NCBI RefSeq assembly: GCF_003932505.1
Contig: NZ_QZMU01000001.1
Span: 2,046,001-2,110,000, forward strand
Length of the DNA: 64,000 bases
DNA from: Thiohalobacter thiocyanaticus
GTDB lineage: Bacteria > Pseudomonadota > Gammaproteobacteria > Thiohalobacterales > Thiohalobacteraceae
Direction: 5' to 3'
This document shows positions 46,439 to 57,589 of this stretch, piece after piece. Within the stretch, counting starts at the first letter, position 1. Every line of letters begins with the position of its first letter. The notes beneath the pieces are model-generated. The model was not told the origin of the DNA and made no database searches. It saw only the letters and a list, made by a program, of their open reading frames with translations. Position numbers and translations under genes: made by a program.

Positions 46439-48651
46439 GCCGGGAACGCATTGACGTCGGGCGCCGCGAGTTTCTGATCAGCACCTGCAAGGTGGCCGGA
46501 CTGGGTACCGCCTTCTCCCTGGGACTGCACCTGCCGCTCACCGCCACGGCTAGAAGTCGAGGCTGGGGCGATGAACAACCCTCCGACGGTCTGCCCGAGG
46601 TCAACGCCTGGGTGGTCATCGAGCCTGACGATACCGTCATCATCCGCATCGCTCGCTCGGAGATGGGCCAGGGCACGCTCACCGGCCTGGCGCAGATGGT
46701 GGCCGAGGAGCTGGAATGCGACTGGGACAAAGTCATCACCGAATACCCCACCCCAGGCGAGAACATCGCCCGCGACGAGGTATGGCGCAGCTTCTCCACC
46801 GGCGGCAGCCAGGGGATCCGCGGGAGTCATTCCTATGTGCGCAAGGGCGGGGCCGTTGCCCGCGAGATGCTGCTGCAGGCGGCCGCGGACGAATGGGACG
46901 TGCCCAAGGGGGAGTGCAGGGCCGCCAACAGCGTGATTATCCACGCACCCAGCGGTCGCACAACCACCTACGGTAAGGTGGCCGCCGCTGCCGCCGAACT
47001 GTTCCCGCCGCTGCACGTGGAGCTCAAGGATCCAAAGGACTGGAAGCTCATCGGCAAGCCGGTCGCGCGCCTGGATACCGCGGACAAGACCAACGGCAAA
47101 CAGGTCTTCGGCGCTGATCTGCAGCTCGAGGGCATGCTCAATGCGGCCATCCGCGCCTGCCCGGTGTTCGGTGGCAAGCTCGAATCGTACGACGCGGCCA
47201 AGATCGAGGGCATGCCCGGCGTGCGCAAGGTGGTCCAGGTGGGCGACGATGCCGTGGCCGTCATTGCCGACACCTGGTGGCAGGCTCACACCGCCCTGCA
47301 GAAGCTGCCCATCGTCTGGGACAAGGGCCCCAACGCCACGGTGGGCAGCGCCGATATCGACAGGATGCTTGAGGCGGGTCTCAGTTCCGATGACAAGGTC
47401 TTCGTCGGCAACAGCAACGGCGATGTACAAAGCGCCCTGAAGAGCGCGGCTCAGACTGTCGAGGCCACCTACAGCTACCCCTACCAGAACCATGCCACCA
47501 TGGAGCCCATGAACGCCACCGCCGTGTGGAGCGAGGACAAGTGCGAGGTGTGGTGCCCCACCCAGAACGGCACCGCGGCCCTGGAGGCGGCGGCTGAGGC
47601 CGCGGACCTGCCCATCTCCAAATGTGATGTATACAAGATCCACCTGGGCGGCGGCTTCGGCCGGCGCGGCGCCTTCCATGACTACGTGACCCAGGCCGTG
47701 CTCATCGCCAGACAGATGCCGGGCACGCCCATCAAACTGCTGTGGTCACGCGAAGAGGATATGACCCACGGCCACTACCATCCCGTTACCAAGTGCAGGC
47801 TCACCGGCGCACTGGATGAAGACGGCAACCTCACCGGTTTGCATGCGCGCATCTCCGGTCAGTCCATCCTCGCCGCGGTGAGACCCCAGTGGATGGGGGA
47901 GGACGGCTCAGATCCGATCACCTTCCAGGGTTTTCACAAGGACGGGGATCACGCCATCAGCTACACCGTGCCCAACCTGCTGGTGGAGCACGCCATGCGC
48001 AACCCCCATGTGCCGCCGGGCTTCTGGCGGGGGGTCAACATCAATCAGAACGCGATTTATATGGAGTGCTTCGTCGATGAATTGGCCCATGCTGCCGGCA
48101 AGGATCCATTGGAGTTTCGCCGCAGGCTCATGGCTGATCATCCCAAATCCCTGGCGGTGTTGAACGCCGTGGCGGAGAGGGCCGGCTGGGGCAAACCGGC
48201 CGGCGGGGGCATCCACCGCGGCCTGGCGGTGGTGAAGACCTTCGCTTCATACGTGGCCGCCTGCGCCGAGGTCTCGGTGAGCCAGGAGGGCAAACTCAGT
48301 ATCCACCGCATCGTCGCCGCCACCGATCCCGGCTACGCCGTCAATCCGCAACAGATCGAGGCCCAGGTGGAAGGCTCGTTTGTGTATGGCCTCTCAGCCC
48401 TGCTCTACGGCGGGTGCACCGTCAAGGATGGCACCGTGCAGGAGACCAACTTCCACGACTACCCCTCCATGCGCATCGACGAGATGCCCGAGGTGGAGAC
48501 CATCGTCATGCCCTCCGGCGGCTTCTGGGGCGGTATCGGCGAGCCCACCATCGCCGTTGCGGCCCCCGCGGTCCTAAATGCGATCTACGCCGCCACCGGT
48601 AAACGCATCCGTGAATTCCCGCTCAGGAACGCGGATCTGAGGCCGGCTTAG
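46435..48651 (+). CDS. IorB-type molybdopterin-binding large subunit
   Basis: 738 residues of the xanthine dehydrogenase/aldehyde oxidase family with Mo-cytosine dinucleotide cofactor. [16 protein letters not shown] at the N-terminus is a twin-arginine (Tat) signal, so the complex is probably exported with its small partner. Tandem Mo-binding segments ([39 protein letters not shown]) are present, with the catalytic glutamate at about residue 703. A third cytochrome c subunit seen in some relatives is not next to it. Substrate could be an aldehyde or N-heterocycle. Confidence 0.9.
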   Translation: MSRERIDVGRREFLISTCKVAGLGTAFSLGLHLPLTATARSRGWGDEQPSDGLPEVNAWVVIEPDDTVIIRIARSEMGQGTLTGLAQMVAEELECDWDKVITEYPTPGENIARDEVWRSFSTGGSQGIRGSHSYVRKGGAVAREMLLQAAADEWDVPKGECRAANSVIIHAPSGRTTTYGKVAAAAAELFPPLHVELKDPKDWKLIGKPVARLDTADKTNGKQVFGADLQLEGMLNAAIRACPVFGGKLESYDAAKIEGMPGVRKVVQVGDDAVAVIADTWWQAHTALQKLPIVWDKGPNATVGSADIDRMLEAGLSSDDKVFVGNSNGDVQSALKSAAQTVEATYSYPYQNHATMEPMNATAVWSEDKCEVWCPTQNGTAALEAAAEAADLPISKCDVYKIHLGGGFGRRGAFHDYVTQAVLIARQMPGTPIKLLWSREEDMTHGHYHPVTKCRLTGALDEDGNLTGLHARISGQSILAAVRPQWMGEDGSDPITFQGFHKDGDHAISYTVPNLLVEHAMRNPHVPPGFWRGVNINQNAIYMECFVDELAHAAGKDPLEFRRRLMADHPKSLAVLNAVAERAGWGKPAGGGIHRGLAVVKTFASYVAACAEVSVSQEGKLSIHRIVAATDPGYAVNPQQIEAQVEGSFVYGLSALLYGGCTVKDGTVQETNFHDYPSMRIDEMPEVETIVMPSGGFWGGIGEPTIAVAAPAVLNAIYAATGKRIREFPLRNADLRPA

Positions 48652-48904
48652 TATAAAGCGAGCCTTTGCAGGGAATGACCCTGGCCCGAAATAATTGACA
48701 GCGGAGAACCTGCTAAGAACTTCAGCTTCTGGTCGCAATGCGACTATTGGCGTCCCGTCCAGTCGTCGCCGGTGATCTGACGCGCCGTTTCGACGCCTTC
48801 TGCGCGAGCATATGTCGCAGAACTGTCTGGCGATCCTGCCCGGTCAGGCGCATTACGATATTTTCCTGATGTCGGAGATGGTCGGCACCATGGCAGGCAG
48901 GGGG
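48652..48904. other. Convergent spacer between iorB-like gene and hflC
   Basis: 253 bases between genes that converge. The only structure noticed is hairpin repeat copy 4 at about 48718-48757. I found no T-tailed terminator. Confidence 0.4.
48718..48757 (+). repeat. CTGGTCGC hairpin repeat, copy 4
   Basis: AACTTCAGCTTCTGGTCGC-AAT-GCGAC then TATTGGCGTCC; matches copies 1-3 in the core hairpin. Confidence 0.6.
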
Positions 48905-49846
48905 TTACTCTGCCTGAGACTGTTCCAGGTAGCGGAAGAAGTCGGAGTCGGCTCTGATCATGAGGGTGCTGTTCTCGCCCAGGGCCCGGTAGCTTTCCAG
49001 CGTGCGGAAGAAGGAATAGAACTCCGCGTCGGCACCGAATGCCTCACCGTAGATCCGGGTCGCTTCGGCGTCTGCCTCGCCCCGGATCTTCTCGGCGTCA
49101 CGCGCGGCCTCGGAGCGGATGCGCCTCAGGTCGCGTTCCATGTTGCCGAGGATTTCCTGGCTGCGGCCCCGACCTTCTGAGCGAAAACGTTCCGCGATGG
49201 ACTGGCGTTCGGCGGTCATGCGGCTTTCCACCTGGCGGCGCACGGATTCAATGTAGTTGACCCGCTTGATGCGCACATCGTCCAGCTCGATCCCGAGAGC
49301 GGGCATGGAATCCCGGGCCCGTTCCAGAATTCCGGTTTCCAGCAGTTCACGCCCCAGTTTGGGTTGTTTCTCCAGGTTGACGTCACTGCGTTCAGCCAGC
49401 GCGGGATCCTCCAGGTCATCGACATCCACTTCCCAGTCCTTCGAGCGAACGATCTCTTCCAGTTCGGTGGACGAGACCATGTCGCGCACCACCGAGTCGA
49501 TGATGTCGTCGAGTCGGGTGCGTGCGCCGGCTTCATCCCGGACGCTGGTCAGGAATAGCAGCGGATCGGTTATCCGCCAACGCGCCGTGGTATCCACGAG
49601 AATGAACTCACGGCCCAGTGTGGGGATCTGGGTAACGTCGCCATCCCAGACCAGCAGGCGTTTGTCGAAATATCGCACATTCTGCCAGGGCAGCTTGAAC
49701 TTCAGGCCCGGCTCGTTGATGACATCGCCGATCGGTTCACCGAACTGGACCACGATGGCCTGTTCGGCTTCATCCACGGTGTAGAGGGTGAAGTAGCCGA
49801 GGGTGAGGACAATCACGGCCACGATGGCAAGTACTGTGGTTTTCAT
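48905..49846 (-). CDS. hflC: Membrane protease modulator HflC
   Basis: 313 residues with one N-terminal membrane helix (about 4-23) and a stomatin/prohibitin (SPFH) domain (QAIVVQFGEPIGDVINEPGLKFKLPW, then DKRLLVWDG). The C-terminal coiled coil holds RMTAERQSIAERFRSEGRGRSQEI and DADFFRYLEQ. With HflK it forms the large cage around FtsH that limits membrane proteolysis. Translationally coupled to hflK (overlap 4 bases). Confidence 0.95.
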   Translation of the reverse strand: MKTTVLAIVAVIVLTLGYFTLYTVDEAEQAIVVQFGEPIGDVINEPGLKFKLPWQNVRYFDKRLLVWDGDVTQIPTLGREFILVDTTARWRITDPLLFLTSVRDEAGARTRLDDIIDSVVRDMVSSTELEEIVRSKDWEVDVDDLEDPALAERSDVNLEKQPKLGRELLETGILERARDSMPALGIELDDVRIKRVNYIESVRRQVESRMTAERQSIAERFRSEGRGRSQEILGNMERDLRRIRSEAARDAEKIRGEADAEATRIYGEAFGADAEFYSFFRTLESYRALGENSTLMIRADSDFFRYLEQSQAE

Positions 49847-50895
49847 CGCTCACCTCCGGCGGCACGCGTGCCTTCACGGTTGACATCGAGCAAGGGGAGC
49901 GGCCCCACCTGCCCGTCCTGTACGACCAGTATCTGTCCTATATTGGGCAGGATCTCATTCAGGGTTTCCAGATACAGGCGTGAGCGCGTGACCTCGGGTG
50001 CCTGCTGGTATTCGAGCAGGACGGCACTGAACCGTATGCTCTCGCCGTCGGCCCGGTTCACCCGTTCCGTGGCGTAACCTTCGGCTTCGGCCACGGTGCG
50101 CAGGGCGGCACCCTCGGCGTTGGGGATCTCCTGGTTAACGCGTTTCTGGGCTTCGTTGATCATCCGTTCCCGTTCCTGGCGTGCCTCGTTGACTTCGTTG
50201 AATGCCGGCTGCACGGCCGGGGGCGGCACCACATCCTGCATTTCAACGGTGCTGATGCGAATGCCGGCATCGTACCGGTTGAGTATTTCCTGAATTTCGT
50301 CGCCCGCCTTCCGCTGAATCTCCACCCGGCCGATGGTCAGCACCTCGGAACCAAGCATGTTGCCGACGATACGGCGCATGACCGACTCGGAAATGTCGCG
50401 CAGGGTCCGGGTGGGCTCGCGCATCCGGTACAGGAACTTGATGGGGTCTTCGATGCGGTACTGGACCACCCACTCCACGTCGATCATGTTGAGATCGCCG
50501 GTGAGCATCAATGACTCGTCTTCGAATTGAGCGGCGCTGTAGGTCGAGCGTTCGCCCTGGCGGGTGCCCTGGGTGCGGAAGCCGAATTCCTGCTTGAGCA
50601 CACGCTCGGTCGCCACCAGCTGAATCTGGTCGATGCCGAAGGGAATCTTGAAGTGCAGGCCGGGATCGGTAATACCCGTGACGGAACCGAATCGCTTCAC
50701 CACCGCCCGTTCCTCGGGCTGGACAGTGTAAAAAGACGACAGGCCCGCCCAGGCCAGCAGGATGAGTACAACGACGCCGATGACGCCGCCGGCCCGTCTG
50801 CCCGGAGAGCCTCCGCCACCGAATTTCTTCATCACCTCAAACAGGTCGGGCGGGCCCGGCGGCCCGTGACCATTGCCTTTTACGGATTGGATCAT
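49843..50895 (-). CDS. hflK: Membrane protease modulator HflK
   Basis: 350 residues. A Gly/Pro-rich cytoplasmic N-terminus (GPPGPPDLFEVMKKFGGGG) precedes one membrane helix (about 37-54), then the SPFH domain (VQPEERAVVKRFGSVTGITDPGLHFKIPFGIDQI). ARQERERMINEAQKRVNQEIP is the usual HflK coiled coil. The common neighbours hfq and hflX are not here, so hflKC has become separated from that operon in this genome. Confidence 0.95.
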   Translation of the reverse strand: MIQSVKGNGHGPPGPPDLFEVMKKFGGGGSPGRRAGGVIGVVVLILLAWAGLSSFYTVQPEERAVVKRFGSVTGITDPGLHFKIPFGIDQIQLVATERVLKQEFGFRTQGTRQGERSTYSAAQFEDESLMLTGDLNMIDVEWVVQYRIEDPIKFLYRMREPTRTLRDISESVMRRIVGNMLGSEVLTIGRVEIQRKAGDEIQEILNRYDAGIRISTVEMQDVVPPPAVQPAFNEVNEARQERERMINEAQKRVNQEIPNAEGAALRTVAEAEGYATERVNRADGESIRFSAVLLEYQQAPEVTRSRLYLETLNEILPNIGQILVVQDGQVGPLPLLDVNREGTRAAGGER

Positions 50896-51201
50896 GCCTG
50901 GTCTCCCTTGACTGGAATCAACAGTCTACTCTGCAGGGTCGGTTTTGTACGCAATTTGAGCGAAAAACCTCTGATTAATCCGTGTGCACCGATAGCTGGC
51001 GCTGGGCGCCTGTTCGACACCGATTCAGTACACTGGAATGCAGCGTTGCGGTCACGGGCGAAGCAGGCTGGACGTGGAAGAAAAAAAACGGATAGACGGG
51101 ATGAAGGGTTTGCGGCATGTATTGTAGGTTGCCCGGCCCGGCAAACTCACCCCCTCCTCGGTCATGCCCCATCAAGGGGGAGGAAGATAAGCGGATTCCG
51201 T
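50896..51201. other. Gene-free region upstream of hflK
   Basis: 306 bases between hflK and srkA, both on the minus strand. It must hold the hflK promoter. I see no RNA gene or clear repeat. Confidence 0.4.
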
Positions 51202-52188
51202 TCAGACTGACAGCGGCGGTTCGTTCATCGCCGCAGCCTGCTCGCGCAGGCTGAGGATGTGCTCTTCCCAGTAGCGGTCGGTGTTGAACCAGGGGAAGGC
51301 CTGGTGGAAGGCAGGGTCGTCCCAGCGCCGGGCCAGCCAGGCGGCGTAGTGGATCATGCGCAGGGTGCGCAGGGGCTCGATCAGGGTCAGTTCGCGGCGG
51401 TTGAAGTCCCGGAACAGTTCGTAGCCTTCGATGAGTTCACTCAGCGCCAGGGCCATTTCACTGCGCTCACCCGAAAGCAGCATCCAGATGTCCTGCACGG
51501 CGGGGCCGGTGCGGCAGTCATCCAGGTCGACGAAGTGCGGGCCGGCCTCGGTCCAGAGGATGTTGCCGGGGTGGAAGTCGCCGTGCAGACGCAGGGTCTC
51601 GACCCTGCCGGCGGAGGCATAGGCGGCCTCGATCTGCTTGAGCAGGTCCTCGACCAGGCTGCGGTAGGCGACATCCAGGTGCGAGGGGATGAAGCCGCCT
51701 TCGAGGATGAACTGACAGGACTCGATCCCGAAGCTCTGTGCGTCCAGCCGCGGGCGGTGGGCGAATGCCCGGGTCTGGCCGACATTGTGGACCCGGCCCA
51801 GGTAGCGGCCCAGCCATTCCAGGTTGTCGGGGTTTTCCAGGTCCGGCCAGCGGCCGCCGCGGCGCGGGTAGAGTGCAAAGCGAAAGCCCTCGAACTCGAA
51901 CAGGGTCTCGCCCTGGTCGTCGGCGAGCGGCCCGACCACCGGGATCTCGGCCGCGACCAGTTCATTGCAGAAGGCGTGTTCCTCCAGGATGGCCTCACGC
52001 GACCAGCGTCCGGGACGATAGAACTTGGCCACGATGAAACCGGCATCCTCCAGCCCGACCTGATAGACGCGATTCTCGTAGCTGTTCAGTGCCAGCAGGT
52101 GGCCGCTGGCGCGATAGCCCAGGGCATCGACGGCATTGAGTACCGTGGCCGGGCCGAGGTCGGCATAGGCATGCTGGGGTGCGTCCAT
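51202..52188 (-). CDS. srkA: Stress response serine/threonine kinase SrkA (YihE/RdoA)
   Basis: 328 residues, the same size as E. coli SrkA, starting MDAPQHAYADLGPATVLNAV. The kinase-like fold (APH superfamily) shows YENRVYQVGLEDAGFIVAKFYRPGRW near the N-terminus, the catalytic HGDFHPGNILW near residue 216 and the metal-binding FVDLDDCRTGP. SrkA protects against stress-linked cell death in E. coli. Downstream of modC with 44 bases between, so possibly co-transcribed with the molybdate genes. Confidence 0.92.
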   Translation of the reverse strand: MDAPQHAYADLGPATVLNAVDALGYRASGHLLALNSYENRVYQVGLEDAGFIVAKFYRPGRWSREAILEEHAFCNELVAAEIPVVGPLADDQGETLFEFEGFRFALYPRRGGRWPDLENPDNLEWLGRYLGRVHNVGQTRAFAHRPRLDAQSFGIESCQFILEGGFIPSHLDVAYRSLVEDLLKQIEAAYASAGRVETLRLHGDFHPGNILWTEAGPHFVDLDDCRTGPAVQDIWMLLSGERSEMALALSELIEGYELFRDFNRRELTLIEPLRTLRMIHYAAWLARRWDDPAFHQAFPWFNTDRYWEEHILSLREQAAAMNEPPLSV

Positions 52189-52232
52189 GTCGGCATCATA
52201 CGGGGCAGGGTCGACCGGCGATAGAGCCGGGC

Positions 52233-53308
<1,076 letters not shown>

Positions 53309-53312
<4 letters not shown>

Positions 53313-53989
53313 GGCCGGCCCAGCCCGAAGCGGCGGTTGAAGCGATAGACCAGCAGCAGCATCAGGAAGGAGAACGCCAGCAGGCTGCCGGCCAGCCAGT
53401 GGGCCTGGCCGTATTCCAGCGCCTCGACATGATCGTAGATGCTGATCGACAGCACCTGGGTCTGGCCCGGGATGTTGCCGCCGATCATCAGCACCACACC
53501 GAACTCACCCACGGTATGGGCGAAGCCCAGCACCACGGCGGTCAGCACGCCGGGCCGGGCCAACGGCAGCACCAGGCTGAAGAAACGGTCCAGGGGTGCG
53601 GCGCGCAGGGTGGCGGCGGCGTCCAGCAGGCCGGCGGGTATGGCGCTGAAGCTCGCTTGCAGCGGCTGGACCACGAAGGGCAGGGAATAGATCACCGAGC
53701 CGATCACCAGACCGGTGAAGGAAAACACCAGACTCGGGCCGCCGAGCCAGGCCAGCAGGCCGCCCACCGGGCCGTGGGGGCCGAGCGCGACCAGCAGATA
53801 GAAGCCCAGCACGGTCGGCGGCAGCACCAGCGGCAGGGCGACCAGGGCCTCGATGACGACCTTGCCGCGCCGGCGGGTGCGGGCCAGCCACCAGGCCAGA
53901 GGCGTGCCGAGCAGCAGCAGGATCAGGGTGGTCACACTGGCCAGTTTCAGTGTGACCCACAGGCTGGCGATGTCGGCGGGGCTGAACAC
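53309..53989 (-). CDS. modB: Molybdate ABC transporter permease ModB
   Basis: About 226 residues from the GTG at 53989; a longer frame extends into modA but is not credible. Five to six membrane segments with the EAA-type loop (GLLDAAATLRAAPLDRFFSLVLPLARPG) and GEFGVVLMIGGNIPGQTQ are typical of ModB. Start is only seven bases after the modA stop, so modA-modB-modC form one operon. Confidence 0.92.
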
Positions 53990-53996
53990 CGGGTTT

Positions 53997-54758
53997 TCAG
54001 TGTCCAGGTGTGGTGTAGCCGAAACCGTGGATGAGGGCGCGCGCCCGGTCGCTGCGCATGAAGCGCATGAAGTCGCGGGCCGCATCCGAATCGCTCAGAC
54101 GCACGGCCTGCTGCTCGATCGGCGCGTACAGTGAAGCCGGAACCACCCAGTGACTGCCGCGGATGCGGCCATTGTCGTGGGGCAGTTGGGACCAGGCCAC
54201 CAGGCCCAGCTCGGCGTGACCGGAACGCACGAAGTGGAAGGCCTGGCCGATGTTCTCGCCCCGCACCAGCCGTGGCTGCAGTGTCTCCCACAGCCCGAGC
54301 GCCTCCAGCGTCTGGCGGGCGGCCAGGCCATAGGGCGCCAGACGTGGGTTGGCGATGGCCAGGTGGGCGAAATCGTCCCGGCCCAGGACCCGGCCGCCGG
54401 CTTCCACCCGACCGGGTTCCGGGCTCCACAGTACCAGTCGGCCGATGGCGTAGGTGAAGCGGCTACCGGCGGCAGCCGCGCCTTCGGCCTCGAGCCTTTG
54501 CGGCCGTTGCGTATCGGCGGCGAAGAAGGCGTCGAAGGGCGCGCCGTGGCGGATCTGGGCGTAGAGTTTGCCGGTGGAGCCGATGCTGAGTCGGACCCGG
54601 TGAGGGCTGTCTGTTTCGAAGGCCTCGATCAGTGCCTCCATGGGACGGGCGAAATTGGAGGCCACGGCAATGGTCAGGGGCTCGGCGGCAAGTGCGGCGG
54701 ACACCAGCAGGCAAACCGGGAACAGCAGGAAGCGGGAGCGGTTGAGCATGGTTTTCAT
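53997..54758 (-). CDS. modA: Molybdate ABC transporter substrate-binding protein ModA
   Basis: 253 residues with a signal peptide (FLLFPVCLLVSAALAAEP). The mature protein begins LTIAVASNFARPMEALIEAF and carries SIGSTGKLYAQIRHGAPFDAFFAAD, the molybdate-binding pattern, plus PYGLAARQTLEALG. It captures molybdate in the periplasm for the IorAB-type enzyme and other molybdoenzymes. First gene of modABC; no ModE-like operator was recognised upstream. Confidence 0.94.
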   Translation of the reverse strand: MKTMLNRSRFLLFPVCLLVSAALAAEPLTIAVASNFARPMEALIEAFETDSPHRVRLSIGSTGKLYAQIRHGAPFDAFFAADTQRPQRLEAEGAAAAGSRFTYAIGRLVLWSPEPGRVEAGGRVLGRDDFAHLAIANPRLAPYGLAARQTLEALGLWETLQPRLVRGENIGQAFHFVRSGHAELGLVAWSQLPHDNGRIRGSHWVVPASLYAPIEQQAVRLSDSDAARDFMRFMRSDRARALIHGFGYTTPGH

Positions 54759-54832
54759 CCTGGTGCGGATTTGCCGTCGCCCGGACGGCGCGCTATGGTT
54801 GAATTCCTGTCCCTGAATGAGCCTGAGCCGTC

Positions 54833-55081
54833 ATGAGCCTGCGCGGTTATGTTCCACCCGATCCGCAGACTTCGGTCTCCGAGGTCCGCTATGCCGTTAT
54901 CCAGAGCCCGCGCCGGAACCGCAAGCGCTTCCCGGCCGGCTGTGTGCAACTGGTGGAGGACGGCGAGACGGCGCGCGCCCAGGCCGATCCCGAGCGCAAC
55001 CTGCATCCGGCCCAGGTGATCGGGCCGTCCAAGTCTTCAGAAGGCCAGTACATCTTCTACCTGGTCCAGTGGCTCGCCTGA
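54833..55081 (+). CDS. Small conserved hypothetical protein
   Basis: 82 residues starting MSLRGYVPPDPQTSVSEV. Basic centre (SPRRNRKRFPAGCVQLVEDGE) and a Pro/Ser segment before IFYLVQWLA. No membrane helix or known motif. Divergent from modA with 74 bases between start codons. Confidence 0.6.
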   Translation: MSLRGYVPPDPQTSVSEVRYAVIQSPRRNRKRFPAGCVQLVEDGETARAQADPERNLHPAQVIGPSKSSEGQYIFYLVQWLA

Positions 55082-55106
55082 GCCTGAGAAGCCCCTGAAC
55101 AATCCG

Positions 55107-56954
55107 TCACTGCGAGGCGCCGGCATCGAACAGCGGTTGCTGGGAATCGACGCGGCGGCGCTGGTCCGCCGGCGACGGTTCCCGGCTGGCGCATTCATTG
55201 AAGATGCGTGCCGTACACCTGCGGCAGATGTCCGGATCGAGCTTGTCGAACACGGTCCGGATCGCCTCGCCCTTGCCCTCGAAGATATTCTCCGCTCCGA
55301 TCGAGTCCAGATAGGGGCCGCGCTCCAGTGGCTCGCACACCCCCGCCTTGATCCGGATCAGGTACAGTCCGCCGCCCATTCTGCGACGTGCCTCGGCCTC
55401 CTGGGCCAGTAGCTCGGCGCCGGCCACATCGATGAAGTTGATGCCGGTGGCGACGATCATCAGGTGTTTCTGCTCGGGGTGGCTGTCGCGGATCCCGCGC
55501 AGCGTCTCCTGCACATGGTTCACCGCGCCGAAGAACAGCGAGCCGTCGATGCGCAGGATCTTGGCCTGCGGGCATTCGGGCAGGGTGGGGTCGGTGTTGA
55601 ACTTGCGCTTGGGCAGGCGCGGGTCCGGTACCCGGGGCACGATGCGCGGCCGCGAGGTCCGTCCCAGGTAGATCACCAGCGACAGGATCACGCCCAGGAA
55701 GATGGCGAACTCCAGCTCCAGGAACAGGGTGGCCAGGAAGGTCACGATCAGGATGCTGCTGTCGGAGCGGCTGGCGCCCAAGATGGTGCGGATGTGGTGG
55801 AAGTCGATCAACCCCCAGGCGACCAGCAGCAGGATGCCGGCCATGGCCGCGTTGGGCAGATAGGCGGCATAGGGCGCGACCAGCAGCACCACCAGCATCA
55901 GCAGCACGCCGGCCGAGATCGCCGCCAGCGGGGTGCGGGCGCCGGACTGGTAGTTCAGGCCGCTGCGGTTGAAGGAGCCGGTGGCGACATAGGCCGAGAA
56001 GAAGCTGCCGGCGATGTTGGACAGGCCCTGGCCGACGAATTCCTGGTTACCGTTGACCAGCTGGCCGGAGCGGGCCGCGATCGAGCGGGCGATGGAGACC
56101 GCCTCGGTGAGCGCGAACAGGGTCACCGCCAGGGCCGTGGGGGCCAGTTCCTTGATGGTGCCCAGATCGAAGGCCGGCGCCGACAGCGGCGGCAGCGAGC
56201 GCGGCAGGGCGCCGACGGTGACGATGCCGGTGACCTCGGGCCCGAAACTGCGGTTGAACAGCACCGAGACCAGGCTGCCGATGAGCATGGCGACGATCAT
56301 GTAAGGGGCGCGCGGCAGGTAGCGCTTGACCAGGATGCCGCTCGCCAGGGTGACCGCGCCGACCGTGGTGATCCACAGGTTGATGTCGTCGAAGTTCCGG
56401 TACAGCCCGATCAGGGTGTCGTGAAAGTGGCCGCCGCGCGGCAGCTCGATGCCGAAGAAATGCTTGAGCTGACTGCTGGCGATCAGCAGGGCCGCGCCCG
56501 CGGTGAAGCCGATGATCACCGAGTGGGAGATGAAATTGACCAGGGTGCCCAGCCTGGCGATGCCCATGATCAGCTGGATCACACCGACCATGCAGGTCAG
56601 GGTCAGGGCCAGCTGGACATAGTCCGCGGTGGCCGGTTCGGCGAAGGCGGACAGGCCGGAGAAGACCACGATGGAGGCGGCAGTGGTCGGTCCCGAGACC
56701 AGATGCCAGGAGGAGCCGAACAGGGCGGCGATGATGGCCGGCACCATACCGGCATAGAGGCCGTATTCCGGCGGCATGCCGGCGATGGTGGCGAAGGCCA
56801 CGCCCTGGGGCAGGACCACGATGGCGCCGGTCAGGCCGGCCATGATGTCGGCGCGGATGGTCCGGGGGGTCAGTTGCGGCATCCAGGCCAGGAAGGGCAG
56901 CCAGTGCAGCAGCCAGTCCGGCGCCGGGCGGGAAGATCTGAAAGAGTCTGACAT
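55107..56954 (-). CDS. SulP family anion (sulfate) permease with STAS domain
   Basis: 615 residues. Ten or more membrane segments with the SulP signature VLPQGVAFATIAGMPPEYGLYAGM near residue 48, then GASRSDSSILIVTFLAT. The cytoplasmic STAS domain runs from about 466 (AKILRIDGSLFFGAVNHVQETL) to 575. The tail adds ICRRCTARIFNECAS, three cysteines in a short stretch that is not part of the classical STAS fold. Probable sulfate or bicarbonate transport at the inner membrane; substrate not decidable. Confidence 0.9.
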   Translation of the reverse strand: MSDSFRSSRPAPDWLLHWLPFLAWMPQLTPRTIRADIMAGLTGAIVVLPQGVAFATIAGMPPEYGLYAGMVPAIIAALFGSSWHLVSGPTTAASIVVFSGLSAFAEPATADYVQLALTLTCMVGVIQLIMGIARLGTLVNFISHSVIIGFTAGAALLIASSQLKHFFGIELPRGGHFHDTLIGLYRNFDDINLWITTVGAVTLASGILVKRYLPRAPYMIVAMLIGSLVSVLFNRSFGPEVTGIVTVGALPRSLPPLSAPAFDLGTIKELAPTALAVTLFALTEAVSIARSIAARSGQLVNGNQEFVGQGLSNIAGSFFSAYVATGSFNRSGLNYQSGARTPLAAISAGVLLMLVVLLVAPYAAYLPNAAMAGILLLVAWGLIDFHHIRTILGASRSDSSILIVTFLATLFLELEFAIFLGVILSLVIYLGRTSRPRIVPRVPDPRLPKRKFNTDPTLPECPQAKILRIDGSLFFGAVNHVQETLRGIRDSHPEQKHLMIVATGINFIDVAGAELLAQEAEARRRMGGGLYLIRIKAGVCEPLERGPYLDSIGAENIFEGKGEAIRTVFDKLDPDICRRCTARIFNECASREPSPADQRRRVDSQQPLFDAGASQ

Positions 56955-57235
56955 GGACGACAGGTAAGACCTAAAATCAATAAGTTAGGATGATTTGGCG
57001 CCTCTCGGTGCAGGACGCTGCGGGGCGCAGCCGCGCATTATACCCGAAAACAGCAGCCTTGTCGGGGGCGCCGGGTGGAGGTTTCTAACAGGAAGGTGTA
57101 AAGCCTTGGCGGGTCCGGCCGCTACGCTGTGACCGGTTGCTGCCGTGAATGCCCGGCGGGTTGATGCCAGTCAACGCGTCATACGGCTGTAACAGGGATA
57201 ATCTATAAAACGAACAATACTCACAGGATGGAACC
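56955..57235. other. Divergent spacer between SulP and PilZ genes
   Basis: 281 bases between divergent genes that must hold both promoters. An ATAATC-containing AT-rich box near 57200 (GGATAATCTATAAAACGAAC) could serve the PilZ gene. No RNA gene seen. Confidence 0.4.
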
Positions 57236-57583
57236 ATGGATCATCGTTATTCCCGACGTTTCGCCACCCGGGTGGTGACTGTCATCTATCATCATGCCGT
57301 GCCGGTCGCCATCGGCGTGGTGCTCAACTGCAACCGGACCGGGGTCTATATCGAAACCTGCTATCAGCCCGGGAACCATGAGCACTGCATCGACTTCGAA
57401 CTCACCCTGAACCGGGACGGCCGCACCTGGCGCCAGGCCCTGCGTGGACTGATCGTGCACCGGGATGCCGGTGGGTTCGGATTGATGGTCGAGGCCGAAG
57501 AGTTCAACGATATCCTGGAGCTGTTGCGGCCGCAGGCCGTCGTGACCGGCGCACCCGACCGGGTCGCGCTGCCGTTCAACTGA
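57236..57583 (+). CDS. PilZ domain protein (candidate c-di-GMP receptor)
   Basis: 115 residues forming little more than one PilZ domain. The N-terminal DHRYSRRFATRV supplies the R-x3-R c-di-GMP site and NCNRTGVYIET matches the (D/N)-x-S-x2-G element with Thr in place of Ser. It may control motility or surface behaviour with the Pil-Chp system in response to c-di-GMP. Convergent with the HD-GYP-like gene six bases away. Confidence 0.8.
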   Translation: MDHRYSRRFATRVVTVIYHHAVPVAIGVVLNCNRTGVYIETCYQPGNHEHCIDFELTLNRDGRTWRQALRGLIVHRDAGGFGLMVEAEEFNDILELLRPQAVVTGAPDRVALPFN

Positions 57584-57589
57584 GCGGAT

